Assembly: GCF_008831285.2 (NCBI RefSeq)
Contig: NC_045143.1
Span: 20,356,854-20,420,853, forward strand
Reading direction: 5' to 3'
Source of the DNA: Nymphaea colorata
Taxonomy: Eukaryota > Streptophyta > Magnoliopsida > Nymphaeales > Nymphaeaceae
Length of the DNA: 64,000 nucleotides
Below the pieces are notes generated by a model that saw only the letters and a program-made list of their open reading frames with translations, did not search any database and had not been told where the DNA came from. Positions 13,232 to 37,080 of the stretch are shown piece by piece. Each line of letters opens with the position of its first letter. Position 1 is the first letter of the stretch. The translations under genes and the position numbers were made by a program.

Positions 13232-13463
13232 AAAACAAATAACCCAATCATGTCAACGGTGGGAGAACAGGAAAGAAGGGGTTAAGAAGAAGGGAACAAA
13301 ATAAAAGCAGGAGCAGCGTTCATCCTAAGAGAATTCCTATCAAAATTATAAATATCAAGTGCGTAAGGAAAGAGGAAGACAGAGGACTCCTAGAGGGGCA
13401 TATCAGTCCCAGATGCTAAATAACACGGCCAAAACCCATTTTACCCGCCCCTCATGGAGCAAG

Positions 13464-23223
<9,760 letters not shown>

Positions 23224-23660
23224 AATTGGAATACCAACTCCTCGCCTTTCCCCCTTCTCCAACCCCCGAACAACCTTTTCTTCTTCAACAGCTCCAACAA
23301 AACCCTAACCCTGAATTCCCCAACCGCGTCCACGATAAAAACCAACTTTGCTCCGAGAAAATCACAAGTACGTCAAGCAATCCAACGGAGATGGAAGAAC
23401 AAAGAAAGCAACCCCAGAGCGCCAGGAATTTCTCAAGCTTCTGCAGAACACAAAGCGTCGATGCCCACACCGTTGAGGAAACCCCAAATCAATCAACAAA
23501 CAGCAACAGAAAAAAGAGAGAAAAGGAGAACAAAGCAATATGAGAACCCTAATCAACACCTGCTTCCCAGTTCATTCAAGACCGACCGACATCTTCAGCG
23601 CGAGAAGACGGAAGGAACCCTAGAAGGAACCCAAGCGTTAGGAACAATTTTTTTCTTCCT
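23224..23660 (-). promoter_or_regulatory. 5' UTR and proximal promoter of the helicase gene with telo-box-like motifs
   Basis: The plus strand carries AAACCCTAA at 23300-23308, and related aaccctaa / gaaccctag words at about 23541-23550 and 23616-23624. The telo-box (AAACCCTAA) is a known element of plant promoters and leaders of translation-related genes and works in either orientation. That fits a translation helicase. Start-site position is inferred only from nearness to ATG 23223. Confidence 0.45.
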
Positions 23661-24037
23661 TTTCCTTTTATAATTTCCCCACCAAATGTACAGCTTTTCT
23701 TGGGTCGTTCTTTATCGTTTTCAAACTTTGAGCTATTGACAAACCCGTGCCTGTATTTGCTGGTATTCACAAATTCCTCCCTTTTGTTCATTTCTCACGT
23801 ACTCTCAAATTAGTCACCAAACGTTAGGCAGTGAAGGGGCATAACGTAGCCGGGGGGGGGGGAGACCATGCCAATCAAATTCTAAAGTTTTATGAATTTT
23901 TCGAAAAGTACAGTTTGACTCTTGTCAATTATTTCAGAATTGTCATTTAATTTTATAATCTCGCCCTCTTAGTTTTGTTCTTTGGGGGAATGCGATACCA
24001 TTCAATAATAACGCAACCCTAAATCGGAGAGTGGGCA

Positions 24038-24038
<1 letters not shown>

Positions 24039-24063
<25 letters not shown>
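24039..24063. repeat. (TA)n microsatellite
   Basis: About 25 bases of alternating t and a in the spacer upstream of the helicase gene. Confidence 0.9.
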
Positions 24064-24068
<5 letters not shown>

Positions 24069-24702
24069 AGGAGTAAAATGTATTCCTGAAATCATCGACA
24101 TTTTTGAATTTTGCGGGTAAGGTCCAAAAGACCTTTTCGTCCAAAAAATACAAATGCCAAAAAAGGTGGCACTTGGTCAATTCCTAAGAATTTAAGAGAC
24201 AAAATATGAAATTTTGAATACTTGCTGGGCAAGTAAGTTCCGGCTTCTCACCACAGCAACCCTTTTTTTTCTTTTCTCAGTTCAGTTGCTCCCCTCAAAC
24301 GTTTTGTTTGATTTTACATTCACTTTCACTTTTATCGAATATTCTAATTAAGAACGGGACGCTCAGGTTCTGTTGTTTTTCGTGAACAGTAACAACAAAT
24401 TTGAATATGAAATCCGACTGTCATTGGTGGCAACGGCGTAGAGGAATATAATATGTTCGTGAGGAGTAAAATGTATTACTAAAAGCAACTACTTATTTTC
24501 ATTTTTGCAAGGTGAAAGGTCAAGAGACATTATAAAGCAAAAAGAAGAAATGTCAAGCATAGCATTCATTAATTTGTTTTATTTAAGGGACAAAAGGTGA
24601 AATTTGGTTTTTTAATACTTGCTGAGCAAGTAAGTTTCGGCCTTAGGTTTTTATTCGAACATTCTAAGTAAGAAGGGGAGGTGCTCTTAGATTTCCATGA
24701 AC

Positions 24703-24732
24703 GCCCTTGCCCTTGCCCTTGCCCTTGCCCTT
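24703..24732. repeat. (GCCCTT) hexanucleotide tandem repeat
   Basis: About five units of gccctt in tandem. On the minus strand it would encode alternating Gly-Gln, which creates an apparent but unsupported ORF. Confidence 0.85.
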
Positions 24733-25685
24733 GTTTCGGTAAGAAATTTGAAGAGTTGTTATTCAACCAACCAAAGGAAACAAGTCTTGCCAAGTAAGAA
24801 ACGGGTGCGACCCGATTCGGACCATTAAGTCAGATAGATGATTTCAGCTTTCTTAATTAAGAAGGTGAGATAAGTTTTACTAAGGCCCGTTTGTTCCACC
24901 CATCATCTTTGCTAGCATTTATTATGTTGCGGAGAAAAAATGGTGAACTTTTTTCCGACTATATGAAACTTTTCATTAATCAAATGAGAGTTATTGGAGC
25001 AGGTCGTGTCAGCTTTGAGTATGTGGTTTTTAACGTGTAGCATGGATTTGTAACGTGTTACAAGTTATCAAAAGCAACCCCCAACCCAAGATATTTAGCT
25101 ACCGTTTTGTATTCCTGGATGCAGGTGAAATTGGATTTAGATCCACTAAGTACGTACGTACATGTAAAGTCATCCTTGTATTTGGTTTTCATCTGAGCCT
25201 AAATGCTCTCATACCAGTATTTATGGAGCGAGCTTCTATTGGGCTAACAAAAATAACTTCTTTTCATGTCATCATATATGATATTTGATGAGAGAGTTCA
25301 GATGATCAAGAACTGGCTAGCCTAGAAGGTATACCAACCAATCTAATTCAATTGTTCCATCTGATGGATGGTTCTGCTACTTGACATTATTATGTCTCCA
25401 GCTTGTCCGATCCCCATCTTCACGCCATGAGCAAAAACACGGATAGAGACTTTTACGGCTTTCTTTTCTTTCTGATTTGTATTATGAACATAAAGGCAAG
25501 GCAGACGCTATTAAAATACCAACGCATGAGTTTTTAATCGACTATGTCTAAATCAAACAGTCTTCATAAATCAGCAAATAAAGAGATGATTGCTATCATT
25601 CAAATAGTTATAACACAATTTATTTCATTGATGGCGACGAGCTGGAAGGACATCTCATGGCCCAAGCAAGAGCAAGACATGCAAA

Positions 25686-25752
25686 ACTCTCTCTCTCTCT
25701 TTTTTTTTTTTTCTAGTGAGAGAGGGAGAGAGAGAGAGAGAAAGAGAGAGAG
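25686..25752. repeat. (CT)n - T12 - (GA)n inverted simple repeat
   Basis: A run of about seven ct units is followed by about twelve T, a short ctagtg linker, and then about 40 bases of ga-rich sequence. The arms are complementary and could form a hairpin. Confidence 0.85.
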
Positions 25753-27079
25753 GTTAACAACCCATTGCGTGGAAAGGAAAAGAGAAGGGCCCAACACTCC
25801 ACTATTCCTTGAGGAGGTAGGTTAATGGCAATGGTGCACCCTTCAAACAACTGTAGGTATGTCGAGACATAGCACACACACATGTGTCTTTGCTTAGGAC
25901 CGGCGTTGAGTCCTGCATGCAAGCAGCAACTGTTCATGGATTTGGTTTTACACATGGACTCACGAGCATTCGGCATTAGATGTAGTTGATGAATTGAATT
26001 TTTGCGCTAGGTGGCCCTACAGTTGTTTCGTTCTTCGTATGATGTCTTTGAATTCTGAACAAAATGATGGCGCCGTAACCTCCGCCAGGTCTATTCTCCA
26101 AGTACTGGAGTGGAGATCAATACTTCACTAGACCGAGTTGACATAGAATTGAACTGATCACTAGACTTTCATCGGCTTGCTAAACTGACCAGCAAGCTCT
26201 TAAATATAATAAAAGTTTTTTTTTTAATCTTGTCATCTTTTATGTGTCTTCATATAGAAAAGGGGATTGTTGGCATGGGCACCACGGCCTCGAGAATGAG
26301 TCTCCAAGAAGAATGATTCCTATACACCCCACTTTCTCACATCGTTGCAAACGTGAGAAAATGGATCCATGACAGAAACTAATCAAATTTGACTTGGCTT
26401 CTCTCATGTTGAAACATTATGTTTCAAATCCTATTAAAAATTTGAAATTATAGTTCGACCTCTATAATGAAAAATTCTTTCCTCCGCCCATATATACATA
26501 TACGCGCATGCATGCGCATATATACATATAAACACACATGACATTGTTGTAGGTGGAACCGGCCCCATTCTTGGACCCTTTTTCTAAACACCAACCAAAA
26601 AAAAAAAAAAAAGAGTCACATAAAGGCAGAGATGATCTATGATGCAGGATAGTGAAGCAAACGTGGGCTAATTGATCCTTTAATTCCCCACTTTCCATCT
26701 GCCTGACTCTTGGGGTCAGCCGTAGCCTTCATTTATCGAATGGGGCCAAGTGTCACTGAGACAACTTTCTGGGAAGGAAAAGAAATCTCAAGTCCCCGAT
26801 TTAGTTGAATTTATAAAAGTCACCTCCTTTTCTCCCTCCGACGCCTGTTGATGGTGCTTTGCTTTTGTCAGTCAAGCCGCTACATTGACACTATCATGTA
26901 TACTGAATTCCAGAGGAGAAACTTTTTCCTGTTTCTGTGAGAGTCATACATACGTCAACTAAGTATAAACCCATCTAGCATAGAAGTATAAGTCCTACAG
27001 AAATGGAACTAGCGAAGACATTTGAATCGGTGTCAGACATTTTATCCCGTCACTATGTCTTCATAATAAGTTGGTAATG

Positions 27080-27810
27080 GTTTAGTCGGAGGAGGAGCTC
27101 GGGGGGTCGCATGGGCCATTGCCTCACCTCAATTTTTTTTTTTTAAATTTAAATGTAAATTTTTGAAAAATTCACTCATCCTATATAAAAAAATTTTGAA
27201 AAATGATATTTCAGCATATGTCAAAATTTAGAAACTTTTGTAGCTCCCTCCTGGGTTTAGTGACTTGATTTGTTTGACAACATTGACCATTTGTTATTAT
27301 TTCATAAATATATCCTAAAGCTGGTTAAAGATTCATAAAACACTGTCCTCCTTTACACTGACATGCTAAGCTATCCTTTTTCATCTTTTAGAAACTATCT
27401 ACTCCTGAGGTCATATAACATTCATGCTGACTAGAAAATATTAACTTATGTTTTTTTCTCTCATATTTACATATGAATAATTGACACATATTTATGTATC
27501 TTTTAGTAAAAATAGTTGCATAGTTGTGATCTTCGTTGATTTATGTTTTTCATAATCAAAGTTTAATTACCCAACCATGACGCATATATACGTTTTTTCA
27601 TAAAAGAAAAATGGGAAACCCATTAAAATATAATTAAAGCCCAAGAGGAAAAACGTTGAAGATCTTAAAATCAAGTACTCCTAACCCTGTCAATTTATGT
27701 GTAATGGGCATGGAGGTGAGTTATTTCTTCATAATCTCCCTTCTTTTAAGATTCCATTGGTCATAAAAAGGGACCATAAATGTATTCGTCCACGGTGTTA
27801 AATCTCTCAA

Positions 27811-27873
<63 letters not shown>

Positions 27874-30800
27874 GATTTTTTTTCTTTTTAATTTTTTTTT
27901 AAATGTTGGTCGCCTGTTTGTGGACATGCGGTCCTCTGTTATCAACTCATTTGTTTTTGGCTGCGTATTATAATTTTTTGAATAACTAATTTTAAATTTG
28001 AGTCAAATGTCCGAATCTATGGACAGAGTTGTTGCTGGCGCTCTGCGCTTTGCAAGGATTCCAAGAGTTGAAAACACATGATCCCCAGAGCATGGGAAGG
28101 CATGGACATTCTTTTATACTCATGGATATTCTTAAACCCATGGGAGTTAAGGCCTCTTTATTCCCATATGAATATTCTTTCAGATTCCTTCATTATGGAG
28201 AGTTGACAAGCGCAAGTCTATATCATATTCATGACCGAAGATGGGTCTATCTGTAGGAACTTTCATTTTTTCTGAATCCATGAACTTAACATGAGCATGA
28301 AAGCATTAAGCTAATTACATTTGAGAGTTTTTTAATCTAGAAGAAAGGCATGATGATGAAAAAGTTAAAATTAATTTCACTTTTGCAAGAAAAAGTAAAG
28401 TTAATCGTGATCTCCTTCATCGGCACAATCGTAGTTAGTTCGATGCAGACCAAGAACTTTTGGAGTTTCAAAAAATTAATGTTTCAAATTGTCATGATCT
28501 AATGCTTGTTTTCCACTGCCAATCCGAATACTTGGATCATGTATTGTAAAAGTTCGGTCAACAGGAAAACCTATTATATTTTGGAAGAAAGCCAAAAACT
28601 TTATTAAGTGGGTATAGGTGCACCCACAATACAATTGTGTAATATATATTCATTCACACGTTCATATAAAGAAGAGAAGAGAGATTAATCCACAGCCTTT
28701 TTTTACTTAAAGTCACGGGCAGCCGTAGAATGAAGGCATCTGTCTGGAAGACTTTTTAACTTTTCGTGGACGAAAGAATTTGGAGTCCCCACATTGTGGA
28801 GGGGGGGGGACGTCTTGTCTCCCAATTTTGATATACATTCCCATTTTATCTTATCGGCATTTTAGAGGGGAATCAAAAGTGCCCAAATTTGGTTTTGCCA
28901 GCCCTCATCTTTCTTTCAATGACAGGAGGATGGTTTTCTTAGCAAGCGAGAAACATAAATCGAACTGGAAATTTCATCTGACACCAATACAATTCTATTC
29001 TATGCTGCTCGCATGCTTTTAGTTACTTGGTCGGTTTTCTTTTCCTTTCTCATTTTTCACTATAACAACACCTGCTAGCTAGCAGCTTTGAAACTAAGAA
29101 TAAATTCAGATATTAGAGAAGAAGTATGCAGCAAAGGTGGGTTGGGTATTTTTGATTTTTTTTTTTTTTTTTTATAAAGGTAATGGACATTTTAGACTTT
29201 TTTTTTAAACAAAAAAATTTTTATACATCCAATTTTTATCCTTCTAACAAGTTTCTTTTTTATTTAAACTGAGCTATTTTAGTCGTTGCACAGCCTTATA
29301 TACAATTTTTCATACACAAGGCGTCCATATGACCAGTTTCTTCAATATTGGCACAAATGAATTTGACGCCGTTGCTTTAGTAGCACTTCACCGGCTCTAC
29401 ACGTTCAGAGGAAGTGGCGCCACAGGCATAACAATCATGCTGGTCAGCCAGAAAATTTTATTTGTTTTACATGTGAAATAACTGGATTATGACTATTAGC
29501 GTATGAATAATGAAGACATATTTATTTATTTATTTATTTTTTAGCAATAATGGTTGTAAGGATGTGAGCTTTATTGTGTCACAATCAAAGTTTGATTGCC
29601 CAACTCTGATGCATGCATGCAATTTTTTTTTCTGAAAATTTAAAAAAAAATATTGAATAATGAAAATACAATCAGATTTCTCTATTCTCGTCAAACGAAT
29701 CATATGAAGGATGTCCCTTATAAATCAAGTCCTAATCTGCCAGCCAATGTGTGCTATATGCTTGTTTACCGCAGAACTGAGATCCATGGGTGGATGTGGG
29801 ATCTGTTTTGAACAGGCATGAGATCTACACTGTCGCTTGTTTAAATTGTGGATTTCATTTCACATCCCCCTACACTTTCTTTGGGTCTTAATCCACCATT
29901 TAGTTTCGATATTTTTATTTCAGGAAACAAATGTGCTTCCAAAGACTGCTGTATTAAGAAAGAAAGAACAGTGGCTTGTGGCAGTAGGATGGCTTTGAGT
30001 TTCCCGTTTACGATGGTCTTTTGTGAAAAGGTATGTATGAAGGAGTGGCGACAATGGCGGAGCAAGAAAATTATGGTTAAGGGGCACTAATTGTTCAACT
30101 TCTAAACTTTAAGGGGGTACTTGCATCCCCTTTGCAAAGCCTAAACCATACGCATTAGACCAACGGAGTTCATGATGTTGGGCAAGCGACTAAGTCTCTC
30201 AATTCAATTCATGGCGGTATTCCAACATAAGATAAACATAAAAACCTAATCTTTGTCCTCAATGCAGAAACAGAATAAGCTTTGACACTTATTGATATGT
30301 GGGAAAGAAAATGTGTTCAACCCTACCTCATCACTCACTTGGATAATTGGTATTGAGCCTTTCTCATCAAATGGTAGATGAAAACTGGTTCAGATTCTGA
30401 ATGAAGCACGATCAAATGTCCCACGCATAAATGGATGGGATCTGATGTTCAAATTCTCATGTTTTGTCAACCGCAATGTCTTTTTTCAGGTTCTAAAATG
30501 AATCTAGAACATCGAAACACAATCCGGTTAACTTTTGTTTTTTTTGTTTTTCTTTTCAAGTACTGTTAACTTTTGTTTTTCTTTTCAAGTACTTGCAGCA
30601 GGGAAGCATGTTAGGGCCTGAAGTTACGAAATGCCTTCTGTGGTTGAAATAGAAGGAACACGTTTAGTGATCCTTGAACCATTCTCCAGAAAAGCAAACT
30701 CTGGAATCCAAGTTGTCTGGTTCATTCTTAAATCTCCAACTCCAACATGGATGGGAATGCCGAGAGACATGAGTAGATAACGCTCATGAATGGGCGAACA

Positions 30801-32780
30801 AGCCTACTGCCTCAGAAAAAGGAAAAAGTCCAAAGCCCCTTTCCTTCATTCCCCTACCTACCTAAGGTGCATCACCGTCCCTAATAATTTAGGTATCACA
30901 CTCCATCATTTAAGACACAGAAACCTATGAAAATCTAACTAAAAATTTGCCTTTTCCGAAGCCCCTAACCTACCAGTTATTATGCTATAACCCTTGAGAC
31001 TACATAATGTCCCAAATAGCCCCCCACACATTCACTTCTCTGTATATACTTACTCCGCATGTGGCCAAAATTGGAAATTCAACCTAATAAGCCAAGATAA
31101 CGGCTGATTGATTCAGCAATTTAGTTGAATTTGGTGTGAACCAGCAAAAAGGTAATACCGTATACATTTTGTTAAAAAAGGTGATAAAAATATGTTAGAA
31201 AATTACTAAGAGGAAACTTTGAAATATTTAAAAAATAATCAAAGAACAAACAATGCATTGACACGTGGTACCCGAATATTGGCAGACGAATCGAAACAGT
31301 TTGCCACTGGTTTGATAGATCAGCCGGTTCAGACTGATTTTCACAACACCACTTTCTTGTTTTAATCATGAAAACACATAAGTAGAAGAAAGTATCACGA
31401 GAAAAATAAAGAGAAACAGGAGTTCATGGCATCAATTAATATGGGAACGAGCACATGGTGGAAAGCAGTGCAGTTTTACACCACTTTTAAACTTTACAAT
31501 GATTAAGATAATCTTGTCTTATTGCACCCTGATCATGCATATTCATAACATAATCAAGCGAAAAATACACATCCATCAAGGTTAAATAGCTGACTACAAA
31601 TCAGTATGGCCAACTTAACGAGGGAAATAGATAAAGCCTATTGTACTGCTCAAAAGTTAACCACCTGAACCTGAAGACGAAGCTGGATGGAACCTTGGTG
31701 TTTCAGCTGCCCCGTTCTTATGGTATAAGCATGAAAATGATACTCTAATTACAATTTTCTGGATCCAAAACATTCACACACCCGCTTTCTAGGATGCATT
31801 ACCAGGTCTGAGCATAATTGACTCAAATGAAGGTATGGACGCCCAAATTCCATTCAAGATGCTCACCAATAGAGAGCGCAGGCAGGCCCAACCAGAATGA
31901 TGCAAAGAAAACTCAATATGCTACAAGCATATGGCTCAAGTTCTTATCTTCAATATGTTGGTTATGAAACATCCACCACAAAAAACAAGGAAAACAACAG
32001 AAAAAGCATACGTACAGAGTTCCCAAAAAAATGGCAGCTTGGAAAGGCTTGCTACATTGCTACCAGTGACCTCAGTCGAAATTACAAGCTAGATCTTATT
32101 CATCGGCCCCAAGCAAGTTCCAACAACAATAAGATTCTGTAGTGTGTCATAACCCTCAACCCTTTATAAAGCTGGTGCATCATCGGTAATCATAATAATG
32201 GCCTAAAAGATAAGTGCATTGAACTTTTATCCTTCATATGTGTTTAATATTTAAGCCAATAACAAATGAGATATTCCTTAGACCAGTATCTGAAATAAAA
32301 TTATCCCCTGTAAGCAATGGTTACACAGTTCTTAAACTAAGAACGCAGAGAGAGCAGTTTCTTCAAAATCCCGTAGCTTACCAGAGAAAAGATTGAACAA
32401 GAGAAGAAACACATCATGTGCACAACGGAACAAGATACCTCCAATCCTTTTCTTTAAAAATGTCAAAGTAAATCCAGTGACCCTGCAAGTTTTCTAACTG
32501 GTTCATTATCTACTCAACTTTTTATTACAATAAGCAACACCACACTGACATCATATCAGGGGATAAAAATGGATTTCTAAGTAGTTCTAACACACAAAGA
32601 GAGAAAACTTCCAGGCTGAAGGATTGAGGCTAAGTGTGCGCATAAAGACAGCTTTTTCTACCTGAAGCACAACAGACTATGAATACTGCATCACGATTGA
32701 ACTACATTGCCTAAACAATATCGGAACTAAAATTTGCTCACATTGACATGAGACATCCTTTCCCCAGTTCCGGATAACCA
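27080..32780. other. Intergenic spacer, right end is the 3' flank of the bHLH gene
   Basis: The stretch has no recognisable gene. It contains a (TC)n(AC)n(AT)n compound microsatellite at 27811-27873 and a transposon-like AT-rich segment with gtcgcatgggccattgcc at about 27100-27250. The part just left of 32784 must contain the bHLH 3' UTR. Confidence 0.45.
27811..27873. repeat. (TC)n(AC)n(AT)n compound microsatellite
   Basis: Three dinucleotide blocks follow one another: about 26 bases of tc, about 17 of ac and about 20 of at, then gattt and a T-rich tract. Confidence 0.9.
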
Positions 32781-32783
32781 CAA

Positions 32784-35430
32784 TCATCTTTCAAATCCAC
32801 CACCAACCTGCTTGTGGAGCCATTCTTGGGGAGATCCTGGGCTATAGTCTCGATCTGGCTGTAAGCTGAATGCAACACCAGCTGGCTCAAATGCCTGAAC
32901 ACCAAGATGAAAGGTATGTGGCTCATCAAATGCCTGCGTTATTTACACTTCATATCATGCAGAGGGTTTTCTTAAGATCCAAACACTAAATAATTTCTTT
33001 CTTAAGATGATACAGAGGATAAGCATGATGAAGTTAATTCCTTGTAAAGACATCCTATGCAAGAACCCTGGGATCATTGATTGTGTGGCTTGCAATTGGT
33101 AAATTTGATTTAGCTTTACAGTATGGTCTGACCCTAGAAACTAGAATTCCTATATCATAATTGAACAACAGAATTTTCTTCAAATATGTCTTATGGCAGC
33201 CAACAGATACCCTAGTAGCAGTACCATTTCTGTTTATAAAACCTGTTATAGTGAGGCAGAACAAAAAGCAAGGGTGCAGTAGGTCTTGATAACATAATAG
33301 AAGCAAGACCAGGGCAGGCAAATGAAATATGCAGGAAAGAAACGTTCTAGGGAGAGAACAAATGATCAGCTCATTCGACAATTGCTTCAATGCAAATAAC
33401 AACACTAGGTGATATGTAAATCTCTATTTTAGATTCTTTCAGCTCACTTCTTTTACTGGAAATGCCTCAATGCTTGAGTTCATCCTTGAATTGACTGCTT
33501 CCAGCTTCATTGACAAAAACTGCAAATGAGAAAAAAAAAAGGAAAAGGAAGGTCATTTGATGCAGTTCAGTCTAAATTAAAGAGGTAATATCCAAGCTTC
33601 TGTTGGATGGATGAACAAACTACAAAGGCACAATACCTCAACTTGGCGCTGCAATGACTGTATGTAATTAATAATTTCATCAAGGACCATAGCTTTGCCT
33701 ATCACCTACAAAAGCAACCATGATTTACCAAACTGCCAACCCTTCGCTGAAAACCTAGAAGATAAAGCATTATAAAATAGAAACAAGGAAAAACTACATG
33801 AGCAATAGAACAAAGAAAAACTGAGATAGGTTGTCACCTTATTACATCCTGGGACTAAATCCTGCAGAATCTTCATACGTTCACTTATTTTTTCTCTCCT
33901 AGCCTACAAACAGGAGAAGACTCTATTCAGCACATTCAAAGAACTTTTCAGTTGACATAAAACAGGCCAGTTATACAATGTCAATCTACTGCCAGTGGTA
34001 AACGCAACATCCCATGAGAACCGAATCAAGCACCAAGTAACAGTAAATTCTACATGCTTGGGATCTAGCTTGTAGAGAATCCATTAAATTCATGATTCTG
34101 CACAAAACGACCCTGTCAATGCACATGTTGGCTGGGAGAATCAGCACAGAAGCAAATTGTATTTAACCATGGTTCTGCACTTGCAAATGCAGCACCTTAA
34201 CTAAACAATTAATTAGGCATCACACAGTTTTTTCCGTTCCATTTTCTGTTTAATAGAGACAAGAACTTTGCATCCACAAGCATAGGAAGGGGATCTTAAG
34301 TTTTTGGTTCCAGGAATGAAGTATGAAGGAAAAAAATGCTTACTCTTTCTGCCAAACTATGGCTATCAGTAGCTTGTCCTCTTCTTGCTCTCACATGGAT
34401 ATAATCCTGCTTTGGCGGCTCAGCTGGCTGAACCGGTTGACCACTTTGTTCAGTCTCCTTGCCATTTACTGCAGGTCCTGTTTCAGCTTCAATTCTCAAA
34501 TCACCATTTTCATCTCCCTGTCGTGCCCCTTTTGAGCGCTTTCCGCTGTACTCAATCTGCAGCAGATATAAAATTAGACGACAAAAAGGATGAGGAAAAG
34601 ATATTAGCTGAAAGATACAAAACCATGTTCCATAATTATATAATTCGATCTAGACGATCTAATGAGCAGTATGAAGTGGAATGCAAACAATTGACTCGGA
34701 TTTCTACATAGAGAGAGATACAAAACATGTTTGAACCCTGGGGAGTTGCATTTAGAATTAAGAAAGCAAAGTTCAGTAGACCAAAAGGTTTCAGAATAAA
34801 CTGGCGATCCAAACGCCATTTGAGAAAGAGCAATACAGGTCCGAAAAATAGTACCACCAAAATTTTCCTAGTTTTTTTTTTCAGGCAGATGGTAGCATTC
34901 GGATCATACAGCACAATAGTAAAAAAGAGATAAAACCAAATTAACTAGTGCAACTAGATTGACAACCAATCAATTCCCAATAACAACACGTAAACCAAGT
35001 AAAATGAAGAAAATGAGAACTTAGGGTGACAAACCATCTTTTGATCAGGGCAGCTGCTGGAAACGAGCTTCGACGATTCATCTTCATTTCCATCCCTTCT
35101 CTTTTTCTCGCCATTGCTCCTGCAAAGCGAACCGTCGCCGCCGCTCTGCTCTGTCGTCACTGACGAGTCATCGACAGACGGGTCACGGTTGCTCGTCAGC
35201 TCTGCAAACCGAACACTCAAACCCTGCGCAAATTGACTACTCGTCCGCTGATCGCCCTCTACGCCCCGCAGAAACGCCAGACCGTTGCTGTTCATATCTA
35301 TTCCTCCCCTGCCATTGAGGTGTGGAATCGACCACATTGCCTGCAGATTTCCAAATGGGGACGACGAATTGGCGGCCGCATTGGACGCAAACGAAGCCTG
35401 AGCTTGAGCAAGCAAGGAGGAAGGATCCAT
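32784..35430 (-). CDS. BHLH79: bHLH transcription factor, bHLH79-like, six exons
   Basis: This encodes a nuclear DNA-binding regulator. Exons: 35430-35035, 34556-34344, 33903-33838, 33705-33637, 33519-33448, 32933-32784, all phase 0, giving 321 aa (Arabidopsis bHLH79 is about 280). The N-terminus begins MDPSSLLAQ and is Ser/Asn-rich with an acidic stretch. The family block [20 protein letters not shown] (about 184-203) leads into the bHLH. H198, E202 and R206 form the H-E-R triad that contacts E-box/G-box DNA. Helix 1 and the loop run to PGCNK (exon 3); helix 2 is [20 protein letters not shown] (exons 4-5). The C-terminal EWLHKQV block resembles EWLHMQV of bHLH79 and sets it apart from bHLH49/62/74. 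ATG 35430 is the first ATG in frame; upstream the frame offers only a TTG. Splicing inside the basic region (LAER|ARRE) is typical of the subfamily. Exons 5 and 6 are the least conserved joins. Confidence 0.92.
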
Positions 35431-36200
35431 CCGCTTGCCCAAATCTCCAAAAGCTCAGAAACACCCAAAATCCCAGAATCCGTTCTTCATTCTCTGAACT
35501 CAACGCGCGTTCGTTTCACCTACCAATTAAAATGTGATGGGGACCAAAAAGAGAGAACAAAACACAAAAACTTAAGAACGCATTGTGGATCGCTTCGTTA
35601 GATCAACTCTACATCAGAAGCAAAGAACAGAAATATGAATCTGGGGTCGCCGGATTTGTGGTGGTGTTCAGAAGCAGCTGGAGAAAGAGGTGGCGTGAAG
35701 AGGGGGGGAATGGGACGAGAGTCGGCGTTAGAAGGGGGGAAATCTTGGGTGGGGCGGTCTGTGGCAGAGGCCCGTACCTCTCTGGGACCGGGCGATGTGG
35801 ATCTTTCTTCTTCGTCTCAACCGCGGCGGCCACGAGTGAGGGGCAGCAGAGTCATCCAAAAGAGAGTAGTTGGTGGGGATTTCTAGGCAAATGACTCTCA
35901 GTTCTGGCGAATGTGGCAAGATCAAGCACACACTCTCTCCCCACAGTCCTCCCCTCCAGTTAGAGGAACACAGGCGAGTGAGACAAGCACAAGGGTCCAG
36001 ATAAGACACAAAGTTCAGAGTTACTAGAAGTTTCCCCCAGGCAGGGAAGCTCGTTTCTCGCTTCCAATGCGTGTACTTCAATCCTCCTAAAGCTGTACTG
36101 AGAACCTACGCTTCTCCGCTTCCGAAACGGAGAAACCGACTCTTCTTTTCCCGTCTACCACCTGCAACTTGCTTTCGAGAACAGAAAGTTCTGCGTCGTC
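35431..36200 (-). promoter_or_regulatory. 5' UTR and promoter region of the bHLH gene
   Basis: Upstream sequence of the bHLH start on the minus strand, GC-richer than the spacer beyond about 36200. Several short overlapping ORFs in both directions fit leader sequence better than coding sequence. I could not place a TATA box or start site. Confidence 0.45.
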
Positions 36201-37044
36201 TTATTATAAGTCAGGATTTATGTGAAATATCGAAGATGTCAACATGTTAGAAGAATTAGACTGTTCTAGTTGTAGTCGTAATTGGTGTTTTTGCAAATTT
36301 AATCAGAACCATTGCAAGATATAATGGTGAAAGAAAACTACCATAGTTCACTCTCTTATCAGTTATCACCATGAATTCAGGCCGCCAATATTATGAAGAA
36401 ATCGTACAAATATGTCAAAAATTTTATTTTCTCGTTAGTACATTTAGGTTTATTAAATGATAGATTTAGTTGTATTAAATGATCATAGAATCTAAGATTT
36501 AATATAGGAAAAAGTTAAAGGCTCGCAATTCGCAAGCGTAAAGGCGGTTAAAATTAAAAAACTAAAAGAATGAGGAAGATGTCCATTTGATGTGCGACAT
36601 TAATGTCATTTAAATTGTATCTGTGAGCTTATTTTTTTTCTTTTAATGCATTAAATGAATACAGATATATGGAGCAGTGTATTTCCATCTCTCTGTGGAA
36701 GTCGCTGGTTCATCTTACCATCCATGCTGTTTGAGAATTGATGATTTCTTTTTTTCCTTTTAATCTTCAAACGCATGTTAAACAAATCAGATCAGGTCCA
36801 TGTGGCTGACGTGATCCCTAGATCTTGTCGATTCCATGAATCTATGGTTTTTCCCTAAGACTATCTAATCGCGTGCAGTAAACGGATGGTTTAAAGTGGA
36901 TTACTAATGAACCACAGCATCCGGGTGGTCAGGTTTCTATAGTCCAAAGAAAAAAAAATCAGATAATCAAGTGAATCATAAAGATGAATGGCTCTCATTT
37001 TATGTTTCAAGATGTTTCTTAAAATCAAAGTCATGGCCGGGATT

Positions 37045-37080
<36 letters not shown>

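Larger units (their letters stand above)
23700..27080. other. Intergenic spacer
   Basis: No gene is supported. It holds a (TA)n run at 24039-24063, a (GCCCTT) repeat at about 24703-24732, and a (CT)n-T-(GA)n inverted repeat at 25686-25752. ORFs around 25055-25288 and 25544-25976 have no recognisable domain and partly come from simple repeats. Confidence 0.5.
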
